NCBI GenBank assembly: GCA_900111695.1
Contig: FOHD01000002.1
Coordinates: 275,705-339,704, forward strand
Length of the DNA: 64,000 nt
DNA from: Olsenella sp. KH3B4
GTDB lineage: Bacteria; Actinomycetota; Coriobacteriia; Coriobacteriales; Atopobiaceae
Reading direction: 5' to 3'
The notes under the pieces are model-generated. The model had not been told where the DNA came from and ran no database searches. It was given only the letters and a program-made list of their open reading frames with translations. Below are positions 33,874 through 43,754 of this stretch, piece by piece (position 1 is the first letter of the stretch; each line of letters opens with the position of its first letter). Both the position numbers and the translations under genes were made by a program.

Positions 33874-34593
33874 ATGCCGAAGGCAATCTTTGAGGGCATC
33901 TACCGCGACCTCAAGGGGAAGATTCAAGAGGGAACCTACTCGTACCAGGAGCTTCTTCCCTCCGAAGGGGAGCTCACGGCCGAGTATGGATGCTCGCGCA
34001 ACACGCTGCGCAGGGCGGTCTCCATGCTTGCCGATGACGCCTACGTACAGCCCATGCATGGTCGTGGCGTACGCGTGATATGGCAGCGTGAGGCGCACAG
34101 CGCCCAAGGTTCGCTCGAAGGCGTGGAGTCTTTCGGTGAATATGCGAGAAGGAACGGCTTTGTCCCTGGTACGCAGGTCAAGTCATTTGAACATGTGACC
34201 TGCGGCGCAGGGCTGGCGCGGCGTACCGGCTTTGCCGAGGGCGTCGAGCTCGTGCGCGTGGTGCGCGTTCGCACGCTGGACGACGTCGCGCGCCAGATCG
34301 ACCACGACTACTTCCTTGCCTCGGCGGTTCCGGGACTCACGGCAGAGCAAGCCGAGAAGTCCGTCTACAGCTACCTCGAGAAGAACCTGGGCATGCGCAT
34401 CCTCACGAGCCGACGCCGCATTACGGTGCAGCTTGCGACTGACGAGGACTGCAGCTACATGGACCTTGACCCCTACAACTGCGTGGCCGTTGTCGAGAGC
34501 CAGTCCTACAACTCCGACGGCGTGATGTTCGAGTACACGCAAGTGCGTCACCACCCGGAGCTCTTCTGCTTCACCACCGTGTCGAGGAGGTAG
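33874..34593 (+). CDS. GntR/HutC-family regulator with UTRA sensor (TreR-like)
   Basis: The start ATG 33874 has GAGGAG upstream; the product is 239 residues. The N-terminus is a GntR winged helix (YRDLKGKIQEGTYSYQELLPSEGELTAEYGCSRNTLRRAVSMLADDAYVQPMHGRGVRV is its span), and the C-terminus is a UTRA ligand domain ending in the usual VESQSYNSDGVMFEYTQVRHHPELFCF. The form is close to trehalose/sugar-phosphate responsive repressors. It is divergent from the sugar ABC operon and likely controls it through the palindrome at 33647. Confidence 0.9.
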   Translation: MPKAIFEGIYRDLKGKIQEGTYSYQELLPSEGELTAEYGCSRNTLRRAVSMLADDAYVQPMHGRGVRVIWQREAHSAQGSLEGVESFGEYARRNGFVPGTQVKSFEHVTCGAGLARRTGFAEGVELVRVVRVRTLDDVARQIDHDYFLASAVPGLTAEQAEKSVYSYLEKNLGMRILTSRRRITVQLATDEDCSYMDLDPYNCVAVVESQSYNSDGVMFEYTQVRHHPELFCFTTVSRR

Positions 34594-34619
34594 CGGCGAG
34601 CGCCACAAGGAAGGGGCAG

Positions 34620-34733
34620 CGCCACAGCAGCGGTTCCGTACGCGATTGCTGCGGGAACTGGCCCTGTGGCGCGGATTTGACGCCACAGCAGCGGTTTCGT
34701 ACGCACTTGCTGCCAAAAGTGGCCCTATGGCGC
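34620..34733. repeat. Tandem pair of a ~53-bp hairpin repeat
   Basis: Unit 1 (34620-34672) and unit 2 (34681-34733) share CGCCACAGCAGCGGTT and TGGCCCT, with a 61-bp period. Each can fold, since CGCCACAG at the left complements CTGTGGCG at the right in unit 1. A related copy is found at 44819-44857. The element lies between two genes that converge on it and may end both transcripts. Confidence 0.7.
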
Positions 34734-34784
34734 CAGCCCAGCGCGCAAAGTGCACCGGCGCATCTCCGACGTGACGCGCGGCGG

Positions 34785-35420
34785 TTACAGCCACCCCGCA
34801 AGCAGGCCGATCACTGCGGCAACGCCCAAAACGAGAAGAGCTCCGTCCACCACGCCACCGGACTTGCACAGTCCCACCGACTGCCCCCTCGCAACAGGCC
34901 AAAAGAGTCGCTCCGGCATCTTGTTGAGAAGGTCAATCACCAGGTGCGAGCAATACCCCACCGTCAAGGCCAGAGCAATCTCCGGTACTGCCAGATACGC
35001 CCCGCCAAAGAGCAGCGCCGCAGCCACAAGCGAGTGCGAGAAGCCCCGATGCCCGGAGGCCCGTCCGCAGGCGAGTATGGCAACGATAACGGCTCCTCCA
35101 GCAACCTGGTACACGCCGGCAGTACGGACAAACGCCACTGTCTGCGCACCGAGGTCTAGTCCCAGCAGGGCGTCCGCCGCAAACGTCGCGGCTATCACGG
35201 CGACGAGAAGCCACCACGCCCTTCTCAGCTGACGCGAAGCCTCGCTCGTCGACACATCGGCATCGGGGAGAAGTCCGCCCACCGCACCAGCGGCAAGACA
35301 GGCGAGCGTCGAAGCGTCCCCGGCAATCGTTGGCACCCCAGCTGTCAGCGCTGCAGGAACGTACTTCGCAACCGCAAGCGCGGCCGCGGCCCCAACAGCA
35401 ATGTGCGTCTTTCCCGTCAT
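34785..35420 (-). CDS. YdjM-like membrane protein (DUF457, putative metal-dependent hydrolase)
   Basis: This 211-residue membrane protein starts MTGKTHIAVG and has GGLLPDADVSTS, SGHRGFSHSLVAA and GYCSHLVIDLLNKMPERLFWPVARGQSVGL. The conserved His and Asp residues of these blocks are those of the YdjM family, which is predicted to be a membrane-bound hydrolase. In E. coli ydjM is LexA-regulated; I see no LexA box here. It lies 21 bp behind the HAD phosphatase gene. Confidence 0.88.
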   Translation of the reverse strand: MTGKTHIAVGAAAALAVAKYVPAALTAGVPTIAGDASTLACLAAGAVGGLLPDADVSTSEASRQLRRAWWLLVAVIAATFAADALLGLDLGAQTVAFVRTAGVYQVAGGAVIVAILACGRASGHRGFSHSLVAAALLFGGAYLAVPEIALALTVGYCSHLVIDLLNKMPERLFWPVARGQSVGLCKSGGVVDGALLVLGVAAVIGLLAGWL

Positions 35421-35441
35421 CGCGTCGCTAATCCGTTGGGC

Positions 35442-36251
35442 CTAGATAAGGCCCAGCTTGGCGAGGGCCGTCGCCACCCCGTCGTTACCAACCGTGTCGG
35501 TCACCATCGATGCCGCAGCCTTTACCTCCACAGAAGCGTTGCCCATGGCAATGGGCACGTCAACCTGCTCAAACAGGCTGAGGTCATTCTCGGAGTCACC
35601 AAACCCATAGGTGGTGCCCGCATCCCCCAGATAGTCGAGAATGGCTTTCACAGCACCACTCTTGCTGTTCTCCACAAGGCCGACCTCGCTGTTGCCAAGC
35701 TCGAGCTCCATGATCGAGAGGCCCACCGCCCCGGCAAGCCGGCTGACCACAAGCTTTGCCGCGGGCGTGGGCAGCACGACCTTGTGCGCGCGCCCACCAG
35801 GAATGCGCTCAAGCGCTTCCGCAACGCTCGCAGGAGAAGGCCAGTGCGTCCCAGCCGTGCCCCCGCGCACGTCGACGGAACCACGCGCGGACTCCAAAAG
35901 CGCACCCATGCCCGTCTCGGCAAGCACCTCGTCCACGCAGGCAAGCACCTCGGGCGGCAAAGCCACGTCGCGAAGCACGACGTCCCCCACCTTCACGTAG
36001 GCGCCCGCGAGGCATGCCATTCCCGAGAAGGGCAGGGCCGCCATCTTGGGATGAATGTCGAGCGGCGAGCGTCCCGAGCAGATGAACGCGCGATTGCCCG
36101 CTGCCGCAAAGCGCCTGATGGCATCGGCAACGACAGGGCTGGGGACCGGCGAGAGCTTGCGTTCCGCATCACTCATGAGCTCGCGAGCAACCGGGTCGGT
36201 CCACCCAAGGGTCCCATCGATATCGAAGAACGCCGTCGTACGCTCGCTCAC
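35442..36251 (-). CDS. HAD-superfamily phosphatase, Cof/type IIB
   Basis: The 269-residue protein has the HAD nucleophile motif FFDIDGTLG, then ICSGRSP (motif II), a C2-type cap, and YGFGDSENDLSLFEQV with IAMGNASVEVKAAA (motif IV), typical of Cof-like sugar phosphatases. The start is GTG at 36251, with GAGAGG upstream. It lies 153 bp behind the PTS gene and may dephosphorylate a sugar phosphate made by that transporter; the substrate is not determined by sequence. Confidence 0.9.
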   Translation of the reverse strand: MSERTTAFFDIDGTLGWTDPVARELMSDAERKLSPVPSPVVADAIRRFAAAGNRAFICSGRSPLDIHPKMAALPFSGMACLAGAYVKVGDVVLRDVALPPEVLACVDEVLAETGMGALLESARGSVDVRGGTAGTHWPSPASVAEALERIPGGRAHKVVLPTPAAKLVVSRLAGAVGLSIMELELGNSEVGLVENSKSGAVKAILDYLGDAGTTYGFGDSENDLSLFEQVDVPIAMGNASVEVKAAASMVTDTVGNDGVATALAKLGLI

Positions 36252-36350
36252 GTCAGTCCACGCCTCTCACACCATGCGGCGGGATGCAGGCGGGCTCGAT
36301 AGCGGCACCGCGTCTTCGCCGGAATAACTTCTTGGCATGCCATTCAAGCA

Positions 36351-36371
36351 CTTGTTTAAACTTTCAACAAG
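36351..36371. promoter_or_regulatory. Candidate operator upstream of the HAD gene
   Basis: CTTGTT (36351-36356) and AACAAG (36366-36371) are the same half-sites as in the sugar ABC operator at 33647, but here 9 bp apart. The wider spacing makes common recognition uncertain. Confidence 0.3.
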
Positions 36372-36404
36372 GCTGTGCACGTCCGCACGCAGCCCATGCC
36401 ACCC

Positions 36405-38021
36405 TCACGCATCGATACCCAAGACCTTCTCGACCCGCTCCGCCACCTGCGTCACGTTGAGACCCACAATCACCTGGACCGCACGGCCCGTGCACACGGC
36501 TCCCCTCGCGCCGGCAGCCACAAAGGCTCCGGTTGCCGCTACCTTCTCGGGATCGCGGACGTCAACCCGCAGTCGTGTGGCACAGCTCGTGATGCCCTCG
36601 ATGTTCTGAGCGCCTCCGAGAAGCTCCACCAGACGCAAGGCGTAGGCGTCATCCTGGCTGGCGTCGGCCTTCTCGCCCTCTGCTCCAAGTCGCCTGCCAT
36701 CTTGAGCGCGCGGCATGCCGTGGGCGTCGCGGAACTCGTCCTGCGTGCGCAGGCGCACGTCCTCATCGCTTGCCCGCCCTGGCGTCTTGAAATCGAAGCG
36801 CAGAATGAGAAAGCGAAAGACCACAAAGTAGATGACCGTGAAGCACAGGCCAATCGCCAGCGCCACCAGATAGGTCTGGCCGTGCGTGGCCATGAGGGGC
36901 ACAAAGTCGAGCGAGGACATCTCGATAAGTCCCCCAGAGAAGACGCCCACCACGCCAAAGGCGTTCATCATCATGGAGAGGCAGGCAGAAAGCGCCGCAT
37001 GGACCACAAAGAGCTGCGGCGCAACAAAGAGGAACGTGTACTCGATGGGCTCGGTCACGCCGCAGAAGACCGAGGTGAGCGTCACGGGAACGAGAAGCGC
37101 TAGCACGCGCTTGCGGCGCTCGGGCCTTGCCGTGACATAGAACGCAGCGGCTATGCCGGGGATGCCAAAGATCTTCGACCATCCCGTGGCAGTAAGCGAG
37201 GCCCAGGGCGCGAGCTCCGCGAGCGGCTGGGTCGAGGCGGCAATCTGGGGCAGGGCGTTTGCCCAGGCGGCGTAAATGCCGCCCTGCACAAGCACGTTGT
37301 CATAGTAGAAGGGCGCGTAGAGCAGGTGGTGCAGGCCAAACGGGATGAGCACGCGCTCGAGAAAGACAAAGATCCCCACCCCCGCCGAGCCCGCGTCGAC
37401 AATGATCTGCTGAAACACGTGCATGCCCACCTGCACCTTGGGCCACACCAGCACCGTCACCACCGCAAGCGGCAGCATCACGGCGAACGAGACCATGTAC
37501 ACAAAGGTCGAACCCGAGAAGACCCCCAGCCACTCCGGCAGGCGCGTGTCGAAGAAGCGGTTGTGAAGGGCGATGACCACACCCGAGACGAGAAGCGCGC
37601 CGGCAATGCCCATGTCCAGCGTACGGATGCCGGCAATGGTCGCGATGCCCTCGGCGCTACCGGCTGCTGCCGAGAAGTCCACGCCCAGCTCGGACGCCCA
37701 CGACGAGAGCATCGAACTCACGAAGTAGTTGAACGTGAGATAGGCGACAAACGCCTCGAGGCAGCAGCGACCTGCCTGCTTCTTGGCCAGGCCGATGGGA
37801 AGTGCCACGGCAAAGAGCAGCGGCAGCTGATTGAAGACGGTCCAGCCACCGTCGAGAACCACGGTCCAGCACTTGTTCCAGGTGGTACCCGCCGCTGCGA
37901 TGGGCCCCATGATGGACTCGGTGGTGAAGAGCGTCCCCAGCCCCACCACGACCCCCGCAAAAGCGAAGAGCATGGCGGGCGTGAAGAGCGCGCCACCAAA
38001 CCGCTGGATGGCCTTCATCAT
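36405..38021 (-). CDS. PTS EIICB component, glucose/maltose/N-acetylglucosamine family
   Basis: Start ATG 38021 has GAGGGGG upstream (a second ATG follows at once); the product is 538 residues. About ten membrane helices make up the IIC domain, with the family motif CGVTEPIEYTFLFVAP. A linker rich in charge (DEDVRLRTQDEFRDAHG) leads to the IIB domain, where C of ITSCATRLRVDV is the phosphorylated cysteine. It imports and phosphorylates a glucose-type sugar, probably an alpha-glucoside or maltose because of its MalX-like layout and neighbours. No IIA domain is attached, so it must borrow one from elsewhere. Confidence 0.92.
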   Translation of the reverse strand: MMKAIQRFGGALFTPAMLFAFAGVVVGLGTLFTTESIMGPIAAAGTTWNKCWTVVLDGGWTVFNQLPLLFAVALPIGLAKKQAGRCCLEAFVAYLTFNYFVSSMLSSWASELGVDFSAAAGSAEGIATIAGIRTLDMGIAGALLVSGVVIALHNRFFDTRLPEWLGVFSGSTFVYMVSFAVMLPLAVVTVLVWPKVQVGMHVFQQIIVDAGSAGVGIFVFLERVLIPFGLHHLLYAPFYYDNVLVQGGIYAAWANALPQIAASTQPLAELAPWASLTATGWSKIFGIPGIAAAFYVTARPERRKRVLALLVPVTLTSVFCGVTEPIEYTFLFVAPQLFVVHAALSACLSMMMNAFGVVGVFSGGLIEMSSLDFVPLMATHGQTYLVALAIGLCFTVIYFVVFRFLILRFDFKTPGRASDEDVRLRTQDEFRDAHGMPRAQDGRRLGAEGEKADASQDDAYALRLVELLGGAQNIEGITSCATRLRVDVRDPEKVAATGAFVAAGARGAVCTGRAVQVIVGLNVTQVAERVEKVLGIDA

Positions 38022-38119
38022 GATGCGATTCCCCCTCTCAGCGCGCCCACACGCGGTGCCCCACGCGGCCGCACTCTGATACACTAGCCGAGAAGCCCGC
38101 TTTTTGGGGGCACACTCAC

Positions 38120-38191
38120 TGGGGTATCGTCCAACGGTTAGGACACGGGTTTTTGGTGCCTGGAATGTGGGTTCGAATCCTACTACCCCAG
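38120..38191 (+). tRNA. tRNA-Gln (anticodon TTG)
   Basis: Acceptor TGGGGTA (38120-38126) pairs with TACCCCA (38184-38190). The D stem is GTCC/GGAC, the anticodon stem 38146-38150/38158-38162 holds loop TTTTGGT with anticodon TTG at 38153-38155, and the T arm is GTGGG-TTCGAAT-CCTAC. Discriminator G is followed by a genomically encoded CCA (38192-38194). Confidence 0.97.
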
Positions 38192-38407
38192 CCAATTCCT
38201 TCTCGCATGTACGCAAGTGTCTTGGCAACCTCGCGAGGGTTGGCATGCCTCCCCTCCTCACGCCCGCCCCATCCCGCCGGGAACCTCTTGAGATACCCGT
38301 GAAACGCGCATGTAATGTGGCGGCAAGCGCATTGGCTGCGCTATCATCGTGCCGGCGCGAACAGCCTGAATGGCCGGGATAGATCCCAGACGGAAGGACG
38401 GCAGTCG

Positions 38408-39403
<996 letters not shown>

Positions 39404-39407
39404 GAAC

Positions 39408-40658
39408 ATGTCGGGCAAGACGAAAACGCATGAGAGAATCATCGGCGCCGCGGAGGAGACCCCCCGCGGCGTCGCGCTTGTGCATGCATCTCTCGTGCTG
39501 CTGCTCTGGGCACTCCTGGCGGGCGTCGTGGTGGGCGTGGGCTGCCTAGCCACGCTTCGGGTGGTCGACCTGCTCCAGGAAGTTGTCTGGGACGGCCTTG
39601 CCAAGACGCTCCCGCAACCACTCTCCGCGGTGGCGCCAGTGCTTCTCTGCACCCTAGGCGGTACCCTTGTGGGCATAGCCACCAGCCGTGCGGGCTTCTC
39701 GCTTGATACCCTGGGCGTTGTGGTGGGCAACTGCCGCAGCAAGGGTGGCTACCGGGTGAAGAGCTGGCCTTGGGCCCTGGTGCTGTTTGCGCTTCCCATC
39801 GCCTTTGGCGGCGCCGTTGGCCCCGAGGCGGGCGTCTCTGGGTTCACGGCCGCGCTGGGTACCATGGCCATGCACGGCATGCGTCGCTCGGGCGTGGCAG
39901 TGGTGCGCAACACCTCGCACCCGCTTTCGGCCGCTTGGATGGCGCTCTCCCCCGCCCAGAGCGACGAGGGCAGGCGTTATACCCGCGGGCCCCGCATCCT
40001 TCTCTGGTCAGCGGCTGCGGTGGGCTTTGTACTCGGCGCGCTCGGCGTCTCTCGCCTCTTTGGGCCGGGGGCGGGCTTTCCGCGCTTCGACGGCATTGAC
40101 TACCTGGGGCTTAACGCAGGCGCGCTGTGGGCGCTCCTTGCGCTTCCCCTCGGCTGGGTGCTGGCGCGTCTCTCCGCGCTCGCCGGCAGGGCAACAAAGC
40201 TTGCGTGCGACCGCATAGGCACCGTCCCCAAAGCCACTCTCTGCGGCGTTGTCCTGGGGCTTGTCGCCATGGCGCTGCCAGAGGTGCTCTTCTCCGGGCA
40301 GTCGGCCACGAGGGACCTTCTTGGCAGCTGGCAGGCCATAGGCGCCGGAACGCTGCTGGCAACCTGCGTGGCAAAGCTTGCCCTCACGCAGCTCTGCGAG
40401 GAGACGGGCTGGGTTGGCGGAGAGTTCTTTCCCCTTATCTTCTGCGGCGTTGCCGCCGGCTATGCGGTTGCCGCCATCACCGGGACAGACCCCATGCTCG
40501 CGGTGGCACTTTCCACGGGCGCCCTGGTGGGAACTGCCACAGGAAAGTGGCTGCTCAGCACCTGCGTGCTTGCCCTGTGCTTCCCACCGGTCAGCCTGCC
40601 TGCAGTGGCCATCGCAGCCTTTCTTGGCGCAAGGGCGAACGGACGATCCCGGAACTAG
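39408..40658 (+). CDS. ClC-family chloride channel/antiporter-like protein
   Basis: This 416-residue polytopic protein starts 4 bp after prs. It has the ClC filter-type motif GGAVGPEAGVSG (the GxxGPE block), and the late segment ETGWVGGEFFPLIFCGVAAGYAVA corresponds to the GxFxP block. The gating-glutamate position cannot be assigned securely because the first selectivity motif is altered. There is no CBS domain. It probably moves Cl- or F- across the membrane; coupling with prs looks incidental. Confidence 0.85.
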   Translation: MSGKTKTHERIIGAAEETPRGVALVHASLVLLLWALLAGVVVGVGCLATLRVVDLLQEVVWDGLAKTLPQPLSAVAPVLLCTLGGTLVGIATSRAGFSLDTLGVVVGNCRSKGGYRVKSWPWALVLFALPIAFGGAVGPEAGVSGFTAALGTMAMHGMRRSGVAVVRNTSHPLSAAWMALSPAQSDEGRRYTRGPRILLWSAAAVGFVLGALGVSRLFGPGAGFPRFDGIDYLGLNAGALWALLALPLGWVLARLSALAGRATKLACDRIGTVPKATLCGVVLGLVAMALPEVLFSGQSATRDLLGSWQAIGAGTLLATCVAKLALTQLCEETGWVGGEFFPLIFCGVAAGYAVAAITGTDPMLAVALSTGALVGTATGKWLLSTCVLALCFPPVSLPAVAIAAFLGARANGRSRN

Positions 40659-40723
40659 TACCGTGAAATGTGCCAGCCCTCGGGCCCTGCACATGCCTGA
40701 GCTATCATTGAACTATCGTGCAA

Positions 40724-40746
40724 CCGCCCCGCACACAGCGGGGCGG
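40724..40746 (+). other. Hairpin in the glmU leader
   Basis: CCGCCCCG (40724-40731) pairs perfectly with CGGGGCGG (40739-40746), with a 7-nt loop. It follows the ClC gene by 65 bp and precedes the glmU start by 40 bp. No U-run follows, so it could be a weak terminator or a leader structure. Confidence 0.5.
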
Positions 40747-40786
40747 CATTACAAGACCCCTACCACCGCAAACATAGGAGGCAGCC

Positions 40787-42181
40787 ATGCCCGTCACCGC
40801 AATCGTCCTTGCCGCCGGCGAGGGAACTCGCATGAAGTCCCACCATCCCAAGGTCATGCACAAGGTCCTCGACAAGCCGCTCGCGTGGTGGGTTGTCGAC
40901 GCCGCGCGCAAGGCGGGGGTCGACCGCATCGTGCTGGTGGTGGGCAACGGCGCCCAGGAGGTCCGCGACTACTTCGCAGACGAGAAGGACGTGGAGTTTG
41001 TCGAGCAGACCGAGCGCCTGGGCACCGGCCACGCCGTGCGCGTGGTGCGCGACGCCCTGGGCGGCTTTGCCGGTCCCGTGGTGGTTCTCAACGGCGACCT
41101 GCCGCTCGTTCGCCCCGAGACCGTCTCAGCCCTGGTCGACGCCACCCGCGCGGGCCACAACGCCTGCACGCTGCTCACCATGACGCCGCCGGACGTCTCC
41201 GGCTATGGCCGCGTGCTCATCGAGGACGGCGGTGTGCGTGCCATCATCGAGGACAAGGACTGCACGCCCGAGCAGCGCGCCACGCTCCTGGAGTGCAACG
41301 CTGGCGCCTACTGCTTCTGCGGCGAGCGTCTCTCGACCAACATCGACAAGGTCACCAACAGCAACGCCCAGGGCGAGTATTACCTCACTGACATGGTGGG
41401 CATCTACGTGGGCATGGACGAGCCCGTCTCGGCAGTCCACTGCGACGACTATGAGGAGCTCCTGGGTGTGAACGACCGCGTCCAGCTGGCGCAGGTCACC
41501 AAGATCATGCAGCGCCGCGTCAACGAGGGCCTCATGCGCTCGGGCGTGTCGATGCTCGATCCCGACCAGGTCTGGGTTGGCCCGGAGGCCACCGTTGGGA
41601 AGAACACCGTCCTTCTCCCCCAGACCTTCCTCTGGGGCAAGACGTCTGTGGGCGAGGGCTGCACCGTTGGCCCCAACAGCCGTCTGGAGAACGCCACCGT
41701 GGGCAACAACTGCACCGTGGACGAGACCGTGATTGTTGAGTCCGCCATTGACGACGACGTCAACTGCGGTCCCCGTGCCTACCTGCGCGGCCACACCCAC
41801 CTGCTGCGCGGCGCCAAGGCAGGCACGCACGTGGAGCTCAAGAACTCTGTTGTGGGCGAGGGCTCCAAGGTGCCGCACCTCTCCTATATTGGTGACACGC
41901 AGATGGGAGCCGGCGTCAACATTGGCGGCGGATCGATCACCTGCAACTACGACGGCGTGCACAAGAGCCACACCACCATTGGCGACGGCGCCTTCATTGG
42001 CTCCGACACCATGATGGTGGCGCCCGTCAACATAGGTGCCGGTGCCATCACGGGGGCAAGCTCGTGCATCACGCACGACGTACCTGACGATGCCCTTGCC
42101 ATCGAGCGAAGCCAGCAGAAGAACGTCGAGGGCTACGCCATCGCCCGCCGCGAGCGCCTGGGCATCAAGCCCAGGAAGTAG
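40787..42181 (+). CDS. glmU: Bifunctional N-acetylglucosamine-1-phosphate uridyltransferase / acetyltransferase
   Basis: The 464-residue protein has the uridyltransferase motif VLAAGEGTRMKS at its start, LGTGHAVR and VLNGDLPL, then a left-handed beta-helix acetyltransferase (hexapeptide repeats from about 255, GSKVPHLSYIGDTQMGAGVNIGGGSITCNYDG at the active site). It makes UDP-GlcNAc for peptidoglycan. AGGAGG lies at ideal distance. The amylase gene starts 7 bp after its stop. Confidence 0.97.
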   Translation: MPVTAIVLAAGEGTRMKSHHPKVMHKVLDKPLAWWVVDAARKAGVDRIVLVVGNGAQEVRDYFADEKDVEFVEQTERLGTGHAVRVVRDALGGFAGPVVVLNGDLPLVRPETVSALVDATRAGHNACTLLTMTPPDVSGYGRVLIEDGGVRAIIEDKDCTPEQRATLLECNAGAYCFCGERLSTNIDKVTNSNAQGEYYLTDMVGIYVGMDEPVSAVHCDDYEELLGVNDRVQLAQVTKIMQRRVNEGLMRSGVSMLDPDQVWVGPEATVGKNTVLLPQTFLWGKTSVGEGCTVGPNSRLENATVGNNCTVDETVIVESAIDDDVNCGPRAYLRGHTHLLRGAKAGTHVELKNSVVGEGSKVPHLSYIGDTQMGAGVNIGGGSITCNYDGVHKSHTTIGDGAFIGSDTMMVAPVNIGAGAITGASSCITHDVPDDALAIERSQQKNVEGYAIARRERLGIKPRK

Positions 42182-42188
42182 GGCGCCC

Positions 42189-43688
42189 ATGGTCATCAAC
42201 ACGAAGAACGGGCTCATGCTCCAGGCCTTCTCCTGGTACCTGCCAGCAGATGGCCAGCACTGGCGACGCCTCGCCAAGATGGCCCCGCGTTTCGCGGAAG
42301 AGGGCTTCACCTCGGTGTGGATGCCCCCTGCCTACAAGGGGCAGGCGGGCGCTGAGGACGTGGGCTATGGCGTCTACGACCTCTGGGACCTGGGCGAGTT
42401 CGACCAGAAGGGCTCGGTGCGCACCAAGTACGGCACGCGTCGCGAGTACCTGGCCGCCATCCGCGCCATTCAGGAGCAGGGCGTCAACGTGCTGGCAGAC
42501 GTGGTTCTCAACCACCGCATGGGTGCCGACGGCACCCAGCTGGTTCTGGCACAGGAGTGCGACGCCCAGGATCGCACCAAGCCGGTGGGAGAGCCGCGCG
42601 AGATTCGCGCCTACACGCGCTTTGAGTTCCCGGGGCGCGCTGGGCAGCTCGACCGCTACCAGTGGGGCATCACCGACTTCACCGGCGTAGACTACGACGA
42701 GCTTGGGGACAGCACCGGCATCTACCGCTTTGTGGGCAAGGAATGGTCTGGCGAGGTGAGCCACGAGCTGGGCAACTACGACTACCTCATGGGTGCCGAC
42801 GTCGACCTGGACGACCCGCGCGTGCGCGCCCAGCTTGCCGCGTGGGGCAGCTGGTACCTTGGCCTCACGGGCGTGGACGGCGTGCGGCTCGACGCCGTGA
42901 AGCACATGAGTCGCTCCTTCTACCTCGACTGGCTTGCCCGCATGCGCGAGAAGACCGGCAAGGAGCTCTTTGCCGTGGGAGAGTACTGGTCGCAAAGCGT
43001 AGACGAGCTGCGCGGGTACCTGGGCGACGAGGGCGCCATGAGCCTCTTCGATGTGCCGCTTCACTTCAACTTCTACCGCGCGTCCACTGCCGGCGAGAAC
43101 ATCGACCTCACGCACATCCTGGACGGGAGCCTGGTAAGCGCGGACCCCATCCATGCCGTAACCTTTGTGGACAACCACGACACCCAGCCCGACCAGGCGC
43201 TCGAGTCAACGGTGGAGCCCTGGTTCAAGCCGCTTGCCTACGCGCTCATCCTGCTGCGCGAGGCAGGCTACCCCTGTGTCTTCATGGGTGACCTCTTTGG
43301 CCTCCCTAACGACCAAATCCCTGCCGTGCCCGAGCTCGAACTGCTCATGGAGGTGCGCCGCCGTTTCGCCTACGGCGTACAGCGCGACTGGTTTGACGAG
43401 AAGGACCTCGTGGGCTGGACGCGCGAGGGCACGGCGCGACATGGGGTCTCTGGCGCCGCGGTTCTTCTCTCCACGCGTGCGGGCAACGCGACAAAGCGCA
43501 TGTGCGTAGGCGCGGGCCACGCAGGCGAAACGTGGCGCTGCGTGCTGGGCGTCGATGGCACCGTGACGATCGACGACGAGGGATGGGCGGAGTTCCCCAC
43601 CGGTGGCGCGCGGCTCACGGTCTACCTGCCTGCGCCCACGGCGGACAAGCTGGACAGCATCCCCATCCTGGTGAGGCCGGAGGCATAG
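42189..43688 (+). CDS. Cytosolic alpha-amylase (GH13)
   Basis: The 499-residue protein shows all four GH13 regions: ADVVLNHR, GVRLDAVKHM with the nucleophile Asp, AVGEYW with the acid/base Glu, and FVDNHDTQP. MLQAFSWYLPADGQHWRRL at the start and the overall length match the AmyA/glucan 1,4-alpha-maltohexaosidase type. No signal peptide is present, so it acts on internal glycogen or imported dextrins, alongside MalQ and GlgP. It begins 7 bp after glmU. Confidence 0.95.
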   Translation: MVINTKNGLMLQAFSWYLPADGQHWRRLAKMAPRFAEEGFTSVWMPPAYKGQAGAEDVGYGVYDLWDLGEFDQKGSVRTKYGTRREYLAAIRAIQEQGVNVLADVVLNHRMGADGTQLVLAQECDAQDRTKPVGEPREIRAYTRFEFPGRAGQLDRYQWGITDFTGVDYDELGDSTGIYRFVGKEWSGEVSHELGNYDYLMGADVDLDDPRVRAQLAAWGSWYLGLTGVDGVRLDAVKHMSRSFYLDWLARMREKTGKELFAVGEYWSQSVDELRGYLGDEGAMSLFDVPLHFNFYRASTAGENIDLTHILDGSLVSADPIHAVTFVDNHDTQPDQALESTVEPWFKPLAYALILLREAGYPCVFMGDLFGLPNDQIPAVPELELLMEVRRRFAYGVQRDWFDEKDLVGWTREGTARHGVSGAAVLLSTRAGNATKRMCVGAGHAGETWRCVLGVDGTVTIDDEGWAEFPTGGARLTVYLPAPTADKLDSIPILVRPEA

Positions 43689-43754
43689 GGGCCGGACGAC
43701 CCGCCGGCCGCCGGTGCTTCTCGGCAGTCACGCACTTCTCGAACGGAGCAACGC

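Noticed and set aside
34620-34733. CRISPR array
   Set aside because: Only two units with non-uniform spacing and internal fold; no cas genes. It fits a hairpin repeat family.
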